From NCBI GenBank assembly GCA_963762205.1, contig CAVXJZ010000002.1, forward strand, positions 620,001-684,000: 64,000 nucleotides of DNA, in the 5' to 3' direction. Positions 15,901-24,708 of this stretch are shown piece by piece. Below the pieces are notes generated by a model. It saw only the letters and a list, made by a program, of their open reading frames with translations. It made no database searches and was not told the DNA's origin. Position 1 is the first letter of the stretch. Every line of letters starts with the position of its first letter. The position numbers were made by a program, and so were the translations under genes. This DNA comes from VRUE01 sp963762205. GTDB lineage: Bacteria; Actinomycetota; Thermoleophilia; Solirubrobacterales; 70-9.

Positions 15901-16762
15901 GTGAGCGGCGGCGCCACGGTCGCGATCGTCGTGCTCGCCCTGGCCTCCCTCGCCCTGGGGGTAGACGTAGTCCTCCTCAGGCGCCGATTCGCGCCGCTCG
16001 AGACCCTGATCGAGGAGATGGAGAAGGTCGACCTGACCCGGCCGGGCCCGACCCTGCCGCCCTCGATCGACGGCGTCGGCCAGACCGAGGAGGTGGCCCG
16101 CATCGAGCTCGCCTTCCTGCGCATGATCGGGCGCCTGGAAGCCGAACGCCGGCGTGCCGGGTCGGCCGCGCTGCGCGCCCAGGAGGAGGAGCGGGCGCGC
16201 GTGGCGCGCGATCTCCACGACGAGGTGAACCAGTCCCTGACCGCCGTCCTGCTGCGGCTCGAGGCCGCCCGGGAGGGAGCCCCCGCCGAGCTCGCCGGCG
16301 AGCTGGAGGAGACCAAGGCGCTCGCCAACAGGGCGATGCGCGAGCTCCTCTCCCTCGCCCGCCAGCTGCGCCCGACCGCCCTCGACGACCTCGGCCTGGC
16401 GGCGGCGATCGCGGGCCAGGTCGACCAGATCTCCGCGACCGGGTATCGCGGCGGAGCTGGTCGAGGACGGCGACTTCTCCAACCTCGATGGCGACGCCCA
16501 GCTGGTCGTCTACCGGGTCGCGCAGGAGGCGCTCTCGAACGCCGCCCGCCACTCGGGCGCCGGGCACATCTCGGTCGCTCTGCGGCGCGCGGAGAAGGGT
16601 GTCGAGCTCGATGTCTCCGACGACGGCCGCGGGTTCGCCTTCGAGGAGTCCGAGAGCGGCCTCGGGATCGCCGGCATGCGGGAGCGGGCGCTGCTGCTCG
16701 GCGGCGAGCTGACGATCGAGTCGCGACCGGGCCAGGGAACGACCGTGAGGCTGCGGATATGA
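15901..16762 (+). CDS. NarL-family sensor histidine kinase, frameshifted
   Basis: Sensor kinase of the HisKA_3/HATPase type, expected to phosphorylate the regulator encoded next to it. It has one N-terminal membrane segment (about residues 6-26), a linker, and a dimerisation region with phospho-acceptor H106 in RVARDLHDEVNQSL. The frame breaks at a GGG at 16441-16443: removing one G joins it to the ATPase domain, with N-box YRVAQEALSNAARHS, G1 VSDDGRGF and G2 GLGIAGMRERA, ending at TGA 16760-16762. Start GTG at 15901. As written the protein lacks its ATP-binding domain. The intact downstream motifs suggest a recent mutation or a base-call error. Confidence 0.8.
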
Positions 16763-17388
16763 GGGTCCTGATCGCCGACGACCACGGCATCGTCCGCTCC
16801 GGGATCCGGCTGCTGCTGGAGCGCCAGGCCGACATCGAGGTGATCGGCGAGGCCGCCGACGGCGCCGAGGCCAGGGAGCTGGCGGTGCGCGAGCGCCCCG
16901 ACCTGGCCATTCTCGACGTGAAGATGCCGAAGCTGACCGGCCTGCAGGCGACGCGGGAGATCAAGCAACAGGCGCCCGAGGTCGCGGTCCTGATCCTCTC
17001 CATGCACGACGACGAGCGCTACCTGTTCGAGGCCCTGAAGGCGGGTGCCTCCGGCTACGTGCTGAAGACGCAGGCGGACACAGATCTGCTGGCGGCGATC
17101 CGCGCCGTGCAGCGCGGCGAGCCGTTCCTTACCCCCGAGGCCCAGCGCACGCTGATCCGCGACGTGCTCGAGCGCGGCTCCGACGGCGAGGAGGAACTGA
17201 CCCCGCGCGAGGAGGAGATCGTGAAGCTGGTCGCCGAGGCCCACACGACGAGGGAGATCGCCGCCATCCTCCACCTCTCCGAGAAGACCGTCGAGAACCA
17301 CCGCGCGAACGCGATGCGCAAGCTGGGGATGCGGGATCGGGTCGAGTTGGTCCGCTACGCGATTCGGCGCGGCCTGATCGAGCCCTGA
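16759..17388 (+). CDS. NarL/FixJ-type response regulator
   Basis: 209-residue DNA-binding response regulator. The receiver domain begins MRVLIADDHGIVRSG with phospho-acceptor D53 in LAILDVKMP, and the switch lysine lies in SGYVLK. The C-terminal LuxR-type helix-turn-helix is LTPREEEIVKLVAEA and LSEKTVENHRANAMRKLG. Its ATG overlaps the kinase stop (ATGA), so the pair is translationally coupled. Targets are unknown; a perfect palindrome between htpX and the kinase gene is a candidate. Confidence 0.92.
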   Translation: MRVLIADDHGIVRSGIRLLLERQADIEVIGEAADGAEARELAVRERPDLAILDVKMPKLTGLQATREIKQQAPEVAVLILSMHDDERYLFEALKAGASGYVLKTQADTDLLAAIRAVQRGEPFLTPEAQRTLIRDVLERGSDGEEELTPREEEIVKLVAEAHTTREIAAILHLSEKTVENHRANAMRKLGMRDRVELVRYAIRRGLIEP

Positions 17389-17403
17389 GGCGGGGCGGCG
17401 GCA

Positions 17404-17426
17404 TAACCGACTCACTCAGTAGGATT
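17404..17426 (+). promoter_or_regulatory. IscR type 1-like operator before the Rrf2-suf unit
   Basis: TAACCGACT-N5-AGTAGGATT. The half sites resemble the E. coli IscR type 1 consensus (ATASYYGACT and its complement), the class bound by [2Fe-2S] IscR. The right half site, AGTAGGATT, and the 9-5-9 layout are identical at 21486-21508 before the Rieske-sufB-sufD unit. The site ends 7 bases before the ATG; TAGGAT within it may be the -10 box, which would make the message nearly leaderless. Confidence 0.6.
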
Positions 17427-17433
17427 TAGCTCG

Positions 17434-17913
17434 ATGCTGTTCTCGACCAAAGCCGAGTACGGAGTGCGCCTGATGGTCGAGCTGGGCCGTGTCGGGCCCG
17501 ACTCGACCCCGATCTCGCTCAGCACCGTCGCCGAGGCGGAGCGCCTGCCGCTCTCCTACCTCGAGCATCTCGTCGCCAAGCTTCGCAAGGCGGGCCTGGT
17601 CGCCTCCACACGGGGCGCCCATGGTGGCTACCGCCTCGCCAAGCCGGCCGACGAGATAACGATGGACTCGGTGGTCGAGGCGCTGGAAGGGCAGATCGCG
17701 CCGATGGAGTGCTTCCACGAGACGCCGGAGGGCAAGGTGCTCTGCTCGCACGAAGACGACGGCGACCACGCCTGCGCGACGAAGCTCCTCTGGACCCGGG
17801 TCCAGGGCGGAGTCACGAAGGCCCTGGCCGGGACGACGTTGGCGGAGCTGGTCGAGTTCCGCACGCCGCCGGCGCCCGAGCAACCGCTGACCACGGTCGG
17901 CGGAGCCGCCTGA
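17434..17913 (+). CDS. Rrf2-family Fe-S cluster-sensing repressor (IscR/SufR-like)
   Basis: 159-residue winged-helix regulator. The N-terminus MLFSTKAEYGVRLMVEL and the recognition region SYLEHLVAKLRKAGLVASTRG and GGYRLAK are typical of Rrf2 proteins. Three cysteines, C93, C104 and C114, lie where IscR-type proteins bind an Fe-S cluster, so it likely senses cluster supply. It is the first gene of a unit with sufC, sufS and sufU, and an IscR type 1-like site covers its promoter, indicating autoregulation. It probably also controls the second suf unit through the matching site at 21486. Confidence 0.9.
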   Translation: MLFSTKAEYGVRLMVELGRVGPDSTPISLSTVAEAERLPLSYLEHLVAKLRKAGLVASTRGAHGGYRLAKPADEITMDSVVEALEGQIAPMECFHETPEGKVLCSHEDDGDHACATKLLWTRVQGGVTKALAGTTLAELVEFRTPPAPEQPLTTVGGAA

Positions 17914-17944
17914 GCAAACTTGAAACCAGAAACGGAGTGTCGAA

Positions 17945-18715
<771 letters not shown>

Positions 18716-18720
18716 ACGCA

Positions 18721-19986
18721 ATGGGAACGACGACCGCCAAGCCCGCCGCGACGTCGTTCCCGATCGAGAAGGTCCGCGCCTCCTTCCCCGCCCTGGAGCG
18801 CGAGGTCAACGGGCAGCCGGTCGCCTACCTCGACAGCGGCGCCAGCTCCCAGCGGGTGCTCGCCTCGATCCAGGCGGTCGACCGCTACGAGCGCGCCCAT
18901 CACTCGAATGTCCACCGCGGCTCCCACACGCTCTCGGCGGAGGCGACCGCCGCCTACGAGGGCGCCCGGGCCACGGTCGCCGACCACATCGGCGCGAGCG
19001 ACCGACGCGAGGTCATCTTCGTCCGCAACGCGACCGAGGCGATCAACCTGGTCGCCCGCGCCTGGGGCGACGCGAACCTCGACGAGGGAGACCGGGTCCT
19101 GCTCACCGAGATGGAGCACCACTCCAACATCGTCCCCTGGCAGCAGCTGGCCGGCCGGGTCGGGGCCGAGATCGACTGGGCTCCCGTCACCGACGACGGG
19201 CTGCTCGACATGGAGGCCTTCGCCCGCCTCCTCGAGCTGGGGCCGAAGCTGGTCGCCGTCACTCATATCTCCAACGTGCTCGGCACCGAGAACCCGCTGG
19301 CCGAGGTCTCGCGCCTGGCCCACGAGGCGGGTGCGCTCGTGCTCGCCGACGGCGCCCAGGCGGCGCCGAAGCTGCCGCTCGACATGGCCGAGCTGGGCGT
19401 CGACTTCTACGCGCTGACCGGCCACAAGCTCTACGCGCCGACGGGGATCGGCGCGCTCTGGGCGAGGCACGAGCTGCTGCGCGAGATGCCCCCCTTCCTC
19501 GGCGGCGGCTCGATGATCCGCAAGGTGACCAAGGAGGGCACGACGTACGCGGATACGCCGGCCCGCTTCGAGGCCGGAACGCCGGCGATCGCCCAGGCAG
19601 TGGGGATGGCCTCGGCGCTGCGCTGGCTCGACGGGCTCGGCATGGAGGCGGTCCGCGGCCACGAGGCCGAGATCGCCGACTACGCCCTGGAGCGGGTCGC
19701 CGAGATGCCCGGCCTGCGCGTCTTCGGGCCGCCGCGCGGCCCCGGCCGGCTCGGCCCCGTCTCCTTCGAGCTCGACGGCGTCCACGCCCACGACGTCTCC
19801 GAGATCCTCGACCGCCACGGGGTCGCCGTGCGCGCCGGGCACCACTGCGCCCAGCCGCTGATGGACCGCTTCGGCATCGCCGCCACCGCGCGGGCGAGCT
19901 TTGGCGTCTACACGACCCGCGAGGAGATCGACCGCCTGGTCGACGGCCTCCACGACGCCCGCCGCGTCTTCGGCCTCGACGACTGA
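18721..19986 (+). CDS. sufS: Cysteine desulfurase SufS
   Basis: 421-residue PLP enzyme that takes sulfur from L-cysteine as a persulfide and passes it to SufU. The PLP lysine is K236 in ALTGHKLYAPTG and the persulfide cysteine is C376 in RAGHHCAQPL. HHSNVHRG, RNATEAINLVA and MEHHSNIVPW are group II desulfurase signatures. It starts 5 bases after the sufC stop. It consumes cysteine, which the upstream CysM/CysO system and importer would provide. Confidence 0.95.
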   Translation: MGTTTAKPAATSFPIEKVRASFPALEREVNGQPVAYLDSGASSQRVLASIQAVDRYERAHHSNVHRGSHTLSAEATAAYEGARATVADHIGASDRREVIFVRNATEAINLVARAWGDANLDEGDRVLLTEMEHHSNIVPWQQLAGRVGAEIDWAPVTDDGLLDMEAFARLLELGPKLVAVTHISNVLGTENPLAEVSRLAHEAGALVLADGAQAAPKLPLDMAELGVDFYALTGHKLYAPTGIGALWARHELLREMPPFLGGGSMIRKVTKEGTTYADTPARFEAGTPAIAQAVGMASALRWLDGLGMEAVRGHEAEIADYALERVAEMPGLRVFGPPRGPGRLGPVSFELDGVHAHDVSEILDRHGVAVRAGHHCAQPLMDRFGIAATARASFGVYTTREEIDRLVDGLHDARRVFGLDD

Positions 19987-19988
19987 GC

Positions 19989-20034
19989 CGCTCGGGCTTT
20001 TTTCCGCGCTATCGCACGGTGAACAGCCCGAGCG
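19989..20034 (+). terminator. Possible hairpin between sufS and sufU
   Basis: CGCTCGGGCT at 19989-19998 pairs with AGCCCGAGCG at 20025-20034 over a 26-base loop, and the left arm runs into a six-T tract. The long loop makes an efficient terminator doubtful; it may reduce read-through into sufU. Confidence 0.25.
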
Positions 20035-20069
20035 CGGCCTGCTGAGCCGGCTGCGCTAGCCTCGAATGC

Positions 20070-20501
20070 GTGGACGAGCTCTATCGCGACCAGATCCTCG
20101 AGCACTACAAGCGGCCCCATAACTTCGGGCGCCTGGAGGATCCCGACCTCGAGTACGAGGACACGAACCCGCTCTGCGGAGACGAGCAGCACGTGACGAT
20201 CCGGCTCGACGGCGACGGCCGCGTGGCGGAGATCGCCTTCGACGGCAAGGGCTGCGCGATCTCGACCGCGGCGACGTCGCTGCTCACCGACGAGCTGGCC
20301 GGCAAGTCGCGCGAGGAGCTGCTGCGGCTGCCGAAGGAGTTCGTCCTCGACCTGCTCGGCATCGAGATCTCGGCCACGCGCATGAAGTGCGCGATGCTCG
20401 GCCTCAAGGTCGTGAAGAGCGCCAGCCTCGGCCAGCCGGCCGAATGGGAGGACGAGGGCGAAACGGGGGACCCCTCCGAAGCGGTCCGCGACCTGGGCTA
20501 G
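20070..20501 (+). CDS. sufU: SufU-type sulfur acceptor / Fe-S assembly protein
   Basis: 143-residue IscU-like zinc protein which accepts the persulfide from SufS in Gram-positive bacteria. Ligand cysteines are C36 in NPLCGD, C62 in GKGCAIS and C107 in RMKCAMLGLK, plus the Asp next to C36. It begins with GTG at 20070 (MDELYRDQILEHYKRP). It follows sufS by 83 bases that contain a weak hairpin, so it is probably in the same unit but may be modulated. Two later-insert residues typical of SufU versus IscU are consistent with the longer middle segment. Confidence 0.93.
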   Translation: MDELYRDQILEHYKRPHNFGRLEDPDLEYEDTNPLCGDEQHVTIRLDGDGRVAEIAFDGKGCAISTAATSLLTDELAGKSREELLRLPKEFVLDLLGIEISATRMKCAMLGLKVVKSASLGQPAEWEDEGETGDPSEAVRDLG

Positions 20502-20531
20502 CCGGCCGCCGGCCCGGCCCGGCTCGGGTCC

Positions 20532-21327
20532 TCAGGCGTTCTGCTGCGCTCCGTCGCCGGGCGCGATCACCGCGAAGGCCGCCCCCCAGGGGTCGGCGAC
20601 CATCGCGAAGCGACCGGCGGGGATGTCGACCGGGCCGAAGCGAACCTCGCCGCCGCCGGCACTCACCTGCTCGACCGCGGCATCGGTGTCCTCGACCCCG
20701 AAGTAGACGAGCCAATGGGCGGGGACCTCGTCGGGAACCCGCCCCGTGATGTCGGCCATGCCGCCGATCGAGGCATCGCCCAGCTTCCACTCGGTGTAGG
20801 TCCCCATCCCCTCCATCTCGTGGTCGACGAAGCTCCAGCCGAACACCCCGGCGTAGAACGCCTTCGCCGCGCCCGGATCACGGGTCTCGAGCTCGTTCCA
20901 GGAGAGTGCGCCGGGCTCGTTGACGAGACCGGCGCCGATGTTCCTGCCCGGCTGCCAGAGCCCGATCGCCGCCCCGGTCGGGTCGAGGAGGAAGGCCATC
21001 CGGCCGTAGTCGAGCACGCTCATCGGCTCGACCATCACCCGCCCCCCGCCTCACGCGCCTTGGCCACCGTCGCGTCGACGTCCTCGACGCTGACGTAGCT
21101 GGACCAGGCCGGCGGCTGGCCCTCCTGCATCAGCTTCATCACGCCGCCGACCGCCTGGCTCGCCGAGCATCGCCGACCCGGTAGCCACCGGTCTCCTCGG
21201 CGTTCTCGTCCTCCTCGACCTTCCAGCCGAACAGGGCCCCGTAGAACTCGGCGGCGGCGTCCTGGTCCGGTGTCGCCAGGTCGATCCAACAGGGCGTCCC
21301 CGGCTCGTAACTGGTGCGCTCCGGCAT
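20532..21327 (-). pseudogene. Two-domain VOC (glyoxalase-like) protein, two frameshifts
   Basis: The minus strand encodes, in three successive frames, a protein of about 264 residues with two vicinal-oxygen-chelate domains. The first starts at ATG 21325-21327 (after GAGGAGGA) with PCWIDLATPDQDAAAEFYGALFGW. Around 21166-21172 one base appears missing, after which QAVGGVMKLMQEGQPPAW and SYVSVEDVDATVAKA are read. A second missing base near 21045-21052 in a G run precedes VMVEPMSVLDYGRMAFLLDP and the second domain, ending at 20532. The family includes glyoxalase-, dioxygenase- and resistance-type proteins; no activity can be assigned. Either a decayed gene or homopolymer errors. Confidence 0.7.
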
Positions 21328-21409
21328 CTCGTTCCTCCTCGAAGTGGGTGTCGCCGCCGATCCTCTCACCTCCGGCGCCGCCAGGAGTGAACAGCCCGTT
21401 GCCCACCGG

Positions 21410-21459
21410 CGCCGAGCTCGCCCTTTGCCGGGGCGTGGCCGCCGAAGGCGAGCTCGGCG
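21410..21459. repeat. 13-bp inverted repeat between VOC gene and Rieske gene
   Basis: CGCCGAGCTCGCC at 21410-21422 pairs perfectly with GGCGAGCTCGGCG at 21447-21459 around 24 bases. It lies in the divergent region 27 bases upstream of the suf operator. It could fold as a long hairpin, but no T tract follows. Confidence 0.35.
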
Positions 21460-21485
21460 GAGGGGCGGGCCGGGCGGGCCGCTAA

Positions 21486-21508
21486 AATCCGACCGTGGAA
21501 GTAGGATT
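21486..21508 (+). promoter_or_regulatory. IscR type 1-like operator before the Rieske-sufB-sufD unit
   Basis: AATCCGACC-N5-AGTAGGATT, same 9-5-9 architecture and identical right half as the site at 17404-17426. The two halves are near-perfect inverted copies (AATCCTACT is the complement of the right half). It ends 44 bases before the ATG of the Rieske gene; TAGGAT at 21502-21507 may be the -10 box. The two sites tie both suf units to one Rrf2 regulator. Confidence 0.6.
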
Positions 21509-21552
21509 AAGTCTCATCCCGCACTAGCTGGTCGCGGGGAGCGTCCTCTCTC

Positions 21553-21882
21553 ATGTCCGACACCGCATCGACATCCATCCCCGTCTGCCCGCTCGCCGAG
21601 CTCGAGCCGGGCAGCGTGCGCCTGGTCGAGCACGACGGCGCGAAGATCGGCGTCTTCAACTGCGACGGGACGCTCTACGCGATCGAGGATCGCTGCTCGC
21701 ACGACGACGGGCCGCTCGCCGAGGGCGAGTTCGACGCCTCGACCTGCACGGTCGAGTGCCCGCGTCACGGCTCGCTCTTCGACCTGACCACCGGCAGGCC
21801 GAAGACGCTCCCCGCCTATGCTCCGGTGAAGACCTTTCCCGTGTCCGTCGAGGACGAAACGATCACCCTGGAGGTCGACTGA
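21553..21882 (+). CDS. Rieske-type [2Fe-2S] ferredoxin of the SUF operon
   Basis: 109-residue soluble Rieske ferredoxin. Cluster ligands are C48-x-H50 (DRCSHDDGPL) and C69-x2-H72 (VECPRHGSLFD). Such non-haem ferredoxins are commonly found inside actinobacterial suf operons, next to sufB and sufD, and may supply electrons or serve as a cluster carrier. The ATG at 21553 is preceded by GGGGAG. sufB follows after 3 bases, so it leads the second suf unit. Confidence 0.9.
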   Translation: MSDTASTSIPVCPLAELEPGSVRLVEHDGAKIGVFNCDGTLYAIEDRCSHDDGPLAEGEFDASTCTVECPRHGSLFDLTTGRPKTLPAYAPVKTFPVSVEDETITLEVD

Positions 21883-21885
21883 GCC

Positions 21886-23319
21886 ATGGCAACACCCGAG
21901 GTAGTCGCTGAGAAGCGAGAGCTGGCCGGCATCAACGCCGACTACAAGGAGAAGTTCGGCTTCCACGATTCCGAGAGCGGCTACGCCTACAAGGCCCCGA
22001 AGGGCCTCAGTCGAGAGGTGGTCGAATCGATCTCCGAGTACAAGGACGAGCCCCGGTGGATGCGGGACTTCCGCCTCAAGGCCCTGGAGCACTTCGAATC
22101 CCGCCCGACCCCCGCCTGGGGCGGCAACCTGGCCCAGATCGACTTCGATGACATCCACTACTTCGTCCGCGCCTCCGAAAAGAACAGCCGCGACTGGAGC
22201 GAGGTCCCGGAGGACATCAAGAACACCTTCGACCGTCTCGGCATCCCCGAGGCGGAGCGCAAATTCCTCTCCGGCGTCGGCGCCCAGTACGAGTCCGAGG
22301 TCGTCTACCACCAGGTCAACGAGAAGCTCGAGGAACAGGGCGTGATCTTCACCGATATGGACACCGCGCTGCGCGAGCACGAGGACCTGGTCCGCGAGTA
22401 CTGGGCGACGATCATCCCGGCCAACGACAACAAACTGGCGGCGCTCAACTCGGCGGTCTGGTCGGGCGGCTCCTTCGTCTACGTGCCGGCCGGCGTCAAG
22501 GTCGATATGCCGCTGCAGGCCTACTTCCGGATCAACACCGAGAACATGGGCCAGTTCGAGCGGACGCTGATCATCGCCGAGGAGGGATCCGACGTCCATT
22601 ACATCGAGGGCTGCACGGCGCCGGTCTACTCGACCGACTCGCTGCACTCCGCGGTGGTCGAGATCGCCTGCAAGCCGAGCTCGCGGGTCCGCTACACGAC
22701 GGTCCAGAACTGGTCGCAGAACGTCTTCAACCTGGTCACCAAGCGTGCCGTCGCCCACGAGAAGGCGACCATGGAGTGGGTCGACTGCAACCTCGGCTCG
22801 AAGCTGACGATGAAGTACCCGTCGATCTATCTGCTCGGCCCCGAGGCCCACGGCGAGATCCTCTCGATCGCCTTCGCCGGCGAGGGCCAGCACCAGGACG
22901 CGGGCGGCAAGATCATCCACGCCGCGCCCCGCACCTCGTCCTCGATCTTCTCCAAGTCGATCTCCAAGGACGGCGGCCGCAGCACCTACCGCGGCCTGCT
23001 CGAGGTCGCCGACGGCGCCTCGGAGGCGCGCTCGAAGGTCGTCTGCGACGCGCTCCTCCTCGACGAGGACTCGCGCTCGGACACCTACCCGACGATCCGG
23101 ATCGGCGAGAACGATGCCGACGTCGGCCACGAGGCGACGGTCTCGAAGATCGGCGACGAGCAGCTCTTCTACCTCCAGAGCCGCGGGCTCGACGAGGAGG
23201 AGGCCTCGAAGATGATCGTCAACGGCTTCATCGAGCCGGTCACCAAAGAGTTGCCGATGGAGTACGCGGTCGAGCTCAACCGCCTGATCGAGCTGCAGAT
23301 GGAGGGCTCGATTGGCTGA
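21886..23319 (+). CDS. sufB: Fe-S assembly scaffold SufB
   Basis: 477-residue scaffold subunit on which the cluster is assembled together with SufC and SufD. Recognisable segments are SVWSGGSFVYVPAGVKV, EGSDVHYIEGCTAPVYS, VQNWSQNVFNLVTKR, DCNLGSKLTMKYPS and the C-terminal QLFYLQSRGLDEEEA-SKMIVNGFIEP. The length is normal for the family. It starts at ATG 21886 directly after the Rieske gene and its end overlaps sufD by 8 bases. Confidence 0.96.
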   Translation: MATPEVVAEKRELAGINADYKEKFGFHDSESGYAYKAPKGLSREVVESISEYKDEPRWMRDFRLKALEHFESRPTPAWGGNLAQIDFDDIHYFVRASEKNSRDWSEVPEDIKNTFDRLGIPEAERKFLSGVGAQYESEVVYHQVNEKLEEQGVIFTDMDTALREHEDLVREYWATIIPANDNKLAALNSAVWSGGSFVYVPAGVKVDMPLQAYFRINTENMGQFERTLIIAEEGSDVHYIEGCTAPVYSTDSLHSAVVEIACKPSSRVRYTTVQNWSQNVFNLVTKRAVAHEKATMEWVDCNLGSKLTMKYPSIYLLGPEAHGEILSIAFAGEGQHQDAGGKIIHAAPRTSSSIFSKSISKDGGRSTYRGLLEVADGASEARSKVVCDALLLDEDSRSDTYPTIRIGENDADVGHEATVSKIGDEQLFYLQSRGLDEEEASKMIVNGFIEPVTKELPMEYAVELNRLIELQMEGSIG

Positions 23320-24421
23320 GCCGGCGACCCTCCCGCCCCTTCCGGACCAGAAGCAGAAGGGGTGGGAATTCACCGACCTCTCCAGCCTCGACCTCGACGC
23401 CTACGAGCCCGGCTCGGCCGCGGCCTCGATCACGGCCGCCGAGGGAGCCACCGTGCTGCCGCTGGCCGAAGCGGCGGAGTCCCGCCCGGAGCTGGTCGAG
23501 GGCCGGCTGGGCGCGCTGGTGCCCGGCGAGGACCCGTTCGTCGCCCGCAACGACGCCAGCTGGCGCGACGGCGTGCTCGTCCACGTCGCGGCCGGAGTCA
23601 AGGTCGCCGACCCGATCAGGGTCGAGCTGCCGATCGACGAGGACGGCGCGGCCGTCGCATGGCGAACGCTGGTCGTGCTCGAGGAGGGCGCCGAGGCCGA
23701 GGTCTGGGAGCACTGCTCCTCGCGGGGCGACGAGACCGCGGCGCTGCTCAACTCGGTGGTCGAGCTGCACGTCGGCCAGGCGGCCACCCTGCGCTACGTC
23801 GGCACCCAGGACATCTCCGAGGCCTCCTGGATCTTCTCCACCCAGCGCGCCCGGGTGGAGCGCGACGGGCGCCTCGACTGGACGGCGCTCGGATTCGGCT
23901 CGGCGAACGGCAAGGTGAGGATGGAGACCAACCTCGCCGGCCCGGGCTCGGAGGCGCGCGTCACCGGCGGCTACGCCGGCGGGCCCGGCCAGCACCTCGA
24001 CTTCGACACGACCCAGGAGCACGCGGCGCCCAACACGTTCTCCGACCTCGCCTTCCGGGGCGTGCTCGCCGCGGGCTCGACCGCGGTCTGGCGCGGAATG
24101 ATCCGGGTCGACCCCGGCGCCCAGCAGACCGATGCCTTCCAGGAGTGCCGCAACCTGCTGCTCTCGCCCGAGGCGCACGCCGACGCGATCCCCGGCCTCG
24201 AGATCGAAGCCGACGACGTCCGCTGCACCCACGCGGCCGCGATCGCACAGGTCGACAGGGACCAGCTCTTCTACCTGACCTCGCGCGGCCTCGACGCCGC
24301 CGAGGCCAAGGGGCTGATCATCGAGGGCTTCCTCGAGTCGCTCGTCGAGCGCCTCGCCAAGGGCCCTGTCCGCGACGAGATCTCCGCCGCGCTCGAGCGG
24401 CGCCTCGCCGAGATCCTCTAG
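23312..24421 (+). CDS. sufD: Fe-S assembly protein SufD
   Basis: 369-residue partner of SufB in the SufBC2D complex. The beta-helical core has ETNLAGPGSEARVTGGY and the C-terminal DPGAQQTDAFQECRNLLLS, RCTHAAAIAQVDRDQLFYL and SRGLDAAEAKGLIIEGF, typical of SufD (the His in THAAAIA is conserved). The TTG start at 23312 lies inside the sufB 3' end, which couples translation. It is the last gene of the second suf unit; 88 bases without recognisable features follow it. Confidence 0.94.
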   Translation: MAEPATLPPLPDQKQKGWEFTDLSSLDLDAYEPGSAAASITAAEGATVLPLAEAAESRPELVEGRLGALVPGEDPFVARNDASWRDGVLVHVAAGVKVADPIRVELPIDEDGAAVAWRTLVVLEEGAEAEVWEHCSSRGDETAALLNSVVELHVGQAATLRYVGTQDISEASWIFSTQRARVERDGRLDWTALGFGSANGKVRMETNLAGPGSEARVTGGYAGGPGQHLDFDTTQEHAAPNTFSDLAFRGVLAAGSTAVWRGMIRVDPGAQQTDAFQECRNLLLSPEAHADAIPGLEIEADDVRCTHAAAIAQVDRDQLFYLTSRGLDAAEAKGLIIEGFLESLVERLAKGPVRDEISAALERRLAEIL

Positions 24422-24509
24422 CCATCCGCCGCCTCCTCCGCTCCGTGTCCGGGGCGGCGGCAGTGCGCCATATCAGCGCCGCGCGCAAGGAATCGGATCG
24501 CGATGCTCG
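24422..24509. other. Gap after sufD with no recognised feature
   Basis: These 88 bases separate sufD from the convergent small membrane-peptide gene. I see no hairpin with a T tract, no conserved motif and no coding potential. Confidence 0.3.
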
Positions 24510-24638
24510 CTAATCGTCGCTTCCATCGTCCTTCCTCCGTTCGCTCAGCTTCGACCTCGCGACCGATCCGATCACGATCAGGATCGGCGGAACGTAGAGG
24601 GCCCAGGCCCAGTGTCCGGCGTGGGCAAGCGGCGGCAT
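24510..24638 (-). CDS. Small (42-residue) single-pass membrane peptide
   Basis: A very short open frame on the minus strand, ATG at 24636-24638 to TAG at 24510-24512. It reads MPPLAHAGHW, then a hydrophobic helix WALYVPPILIVIGSV (about residues 12-26), then a highly charged tail SKLSERRKDDGSDD. The clean topology (short N-terminus, one helix, basic then acidic tail) and position downstream of the polytopic membrane protein and cupredoxin-like genes on the same strand support a real gene. Function unknown; possibly an accessory subunit of the neighbouring membrane protein. Confidence 0.6.
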   Translation of the reverse strand: MPPLAHAGHWAWALYVPPILIVIGSVARSKLSERRKDDGSDD

Positions 24639-24658
24639 CCCGGCAAGGGTACGGCGTT

Positions 24659-24693
24659 GGCGACTTTCCGACCCCTGAGGTGGGAAAGTCGCC
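24659..24693 (-). terminator. Hairpin between membrane protein gene and small peptide gene
   Basis: GGCGACTTTCC at 24659-24669 pairs perfectly with GGAAAGTCGCC at 24683-24693 around a 13-base loop. It begins 15 bases after the stop of the polytopic membrane protein gene (minus strand) and precedes the small peptide gene. There is no T tract on either strand, so it may stabilise the message rather than end it. Confidence 0.4.
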
Positions 24694-24708
24694 GGAGCAT
24701 CGCCCGGC

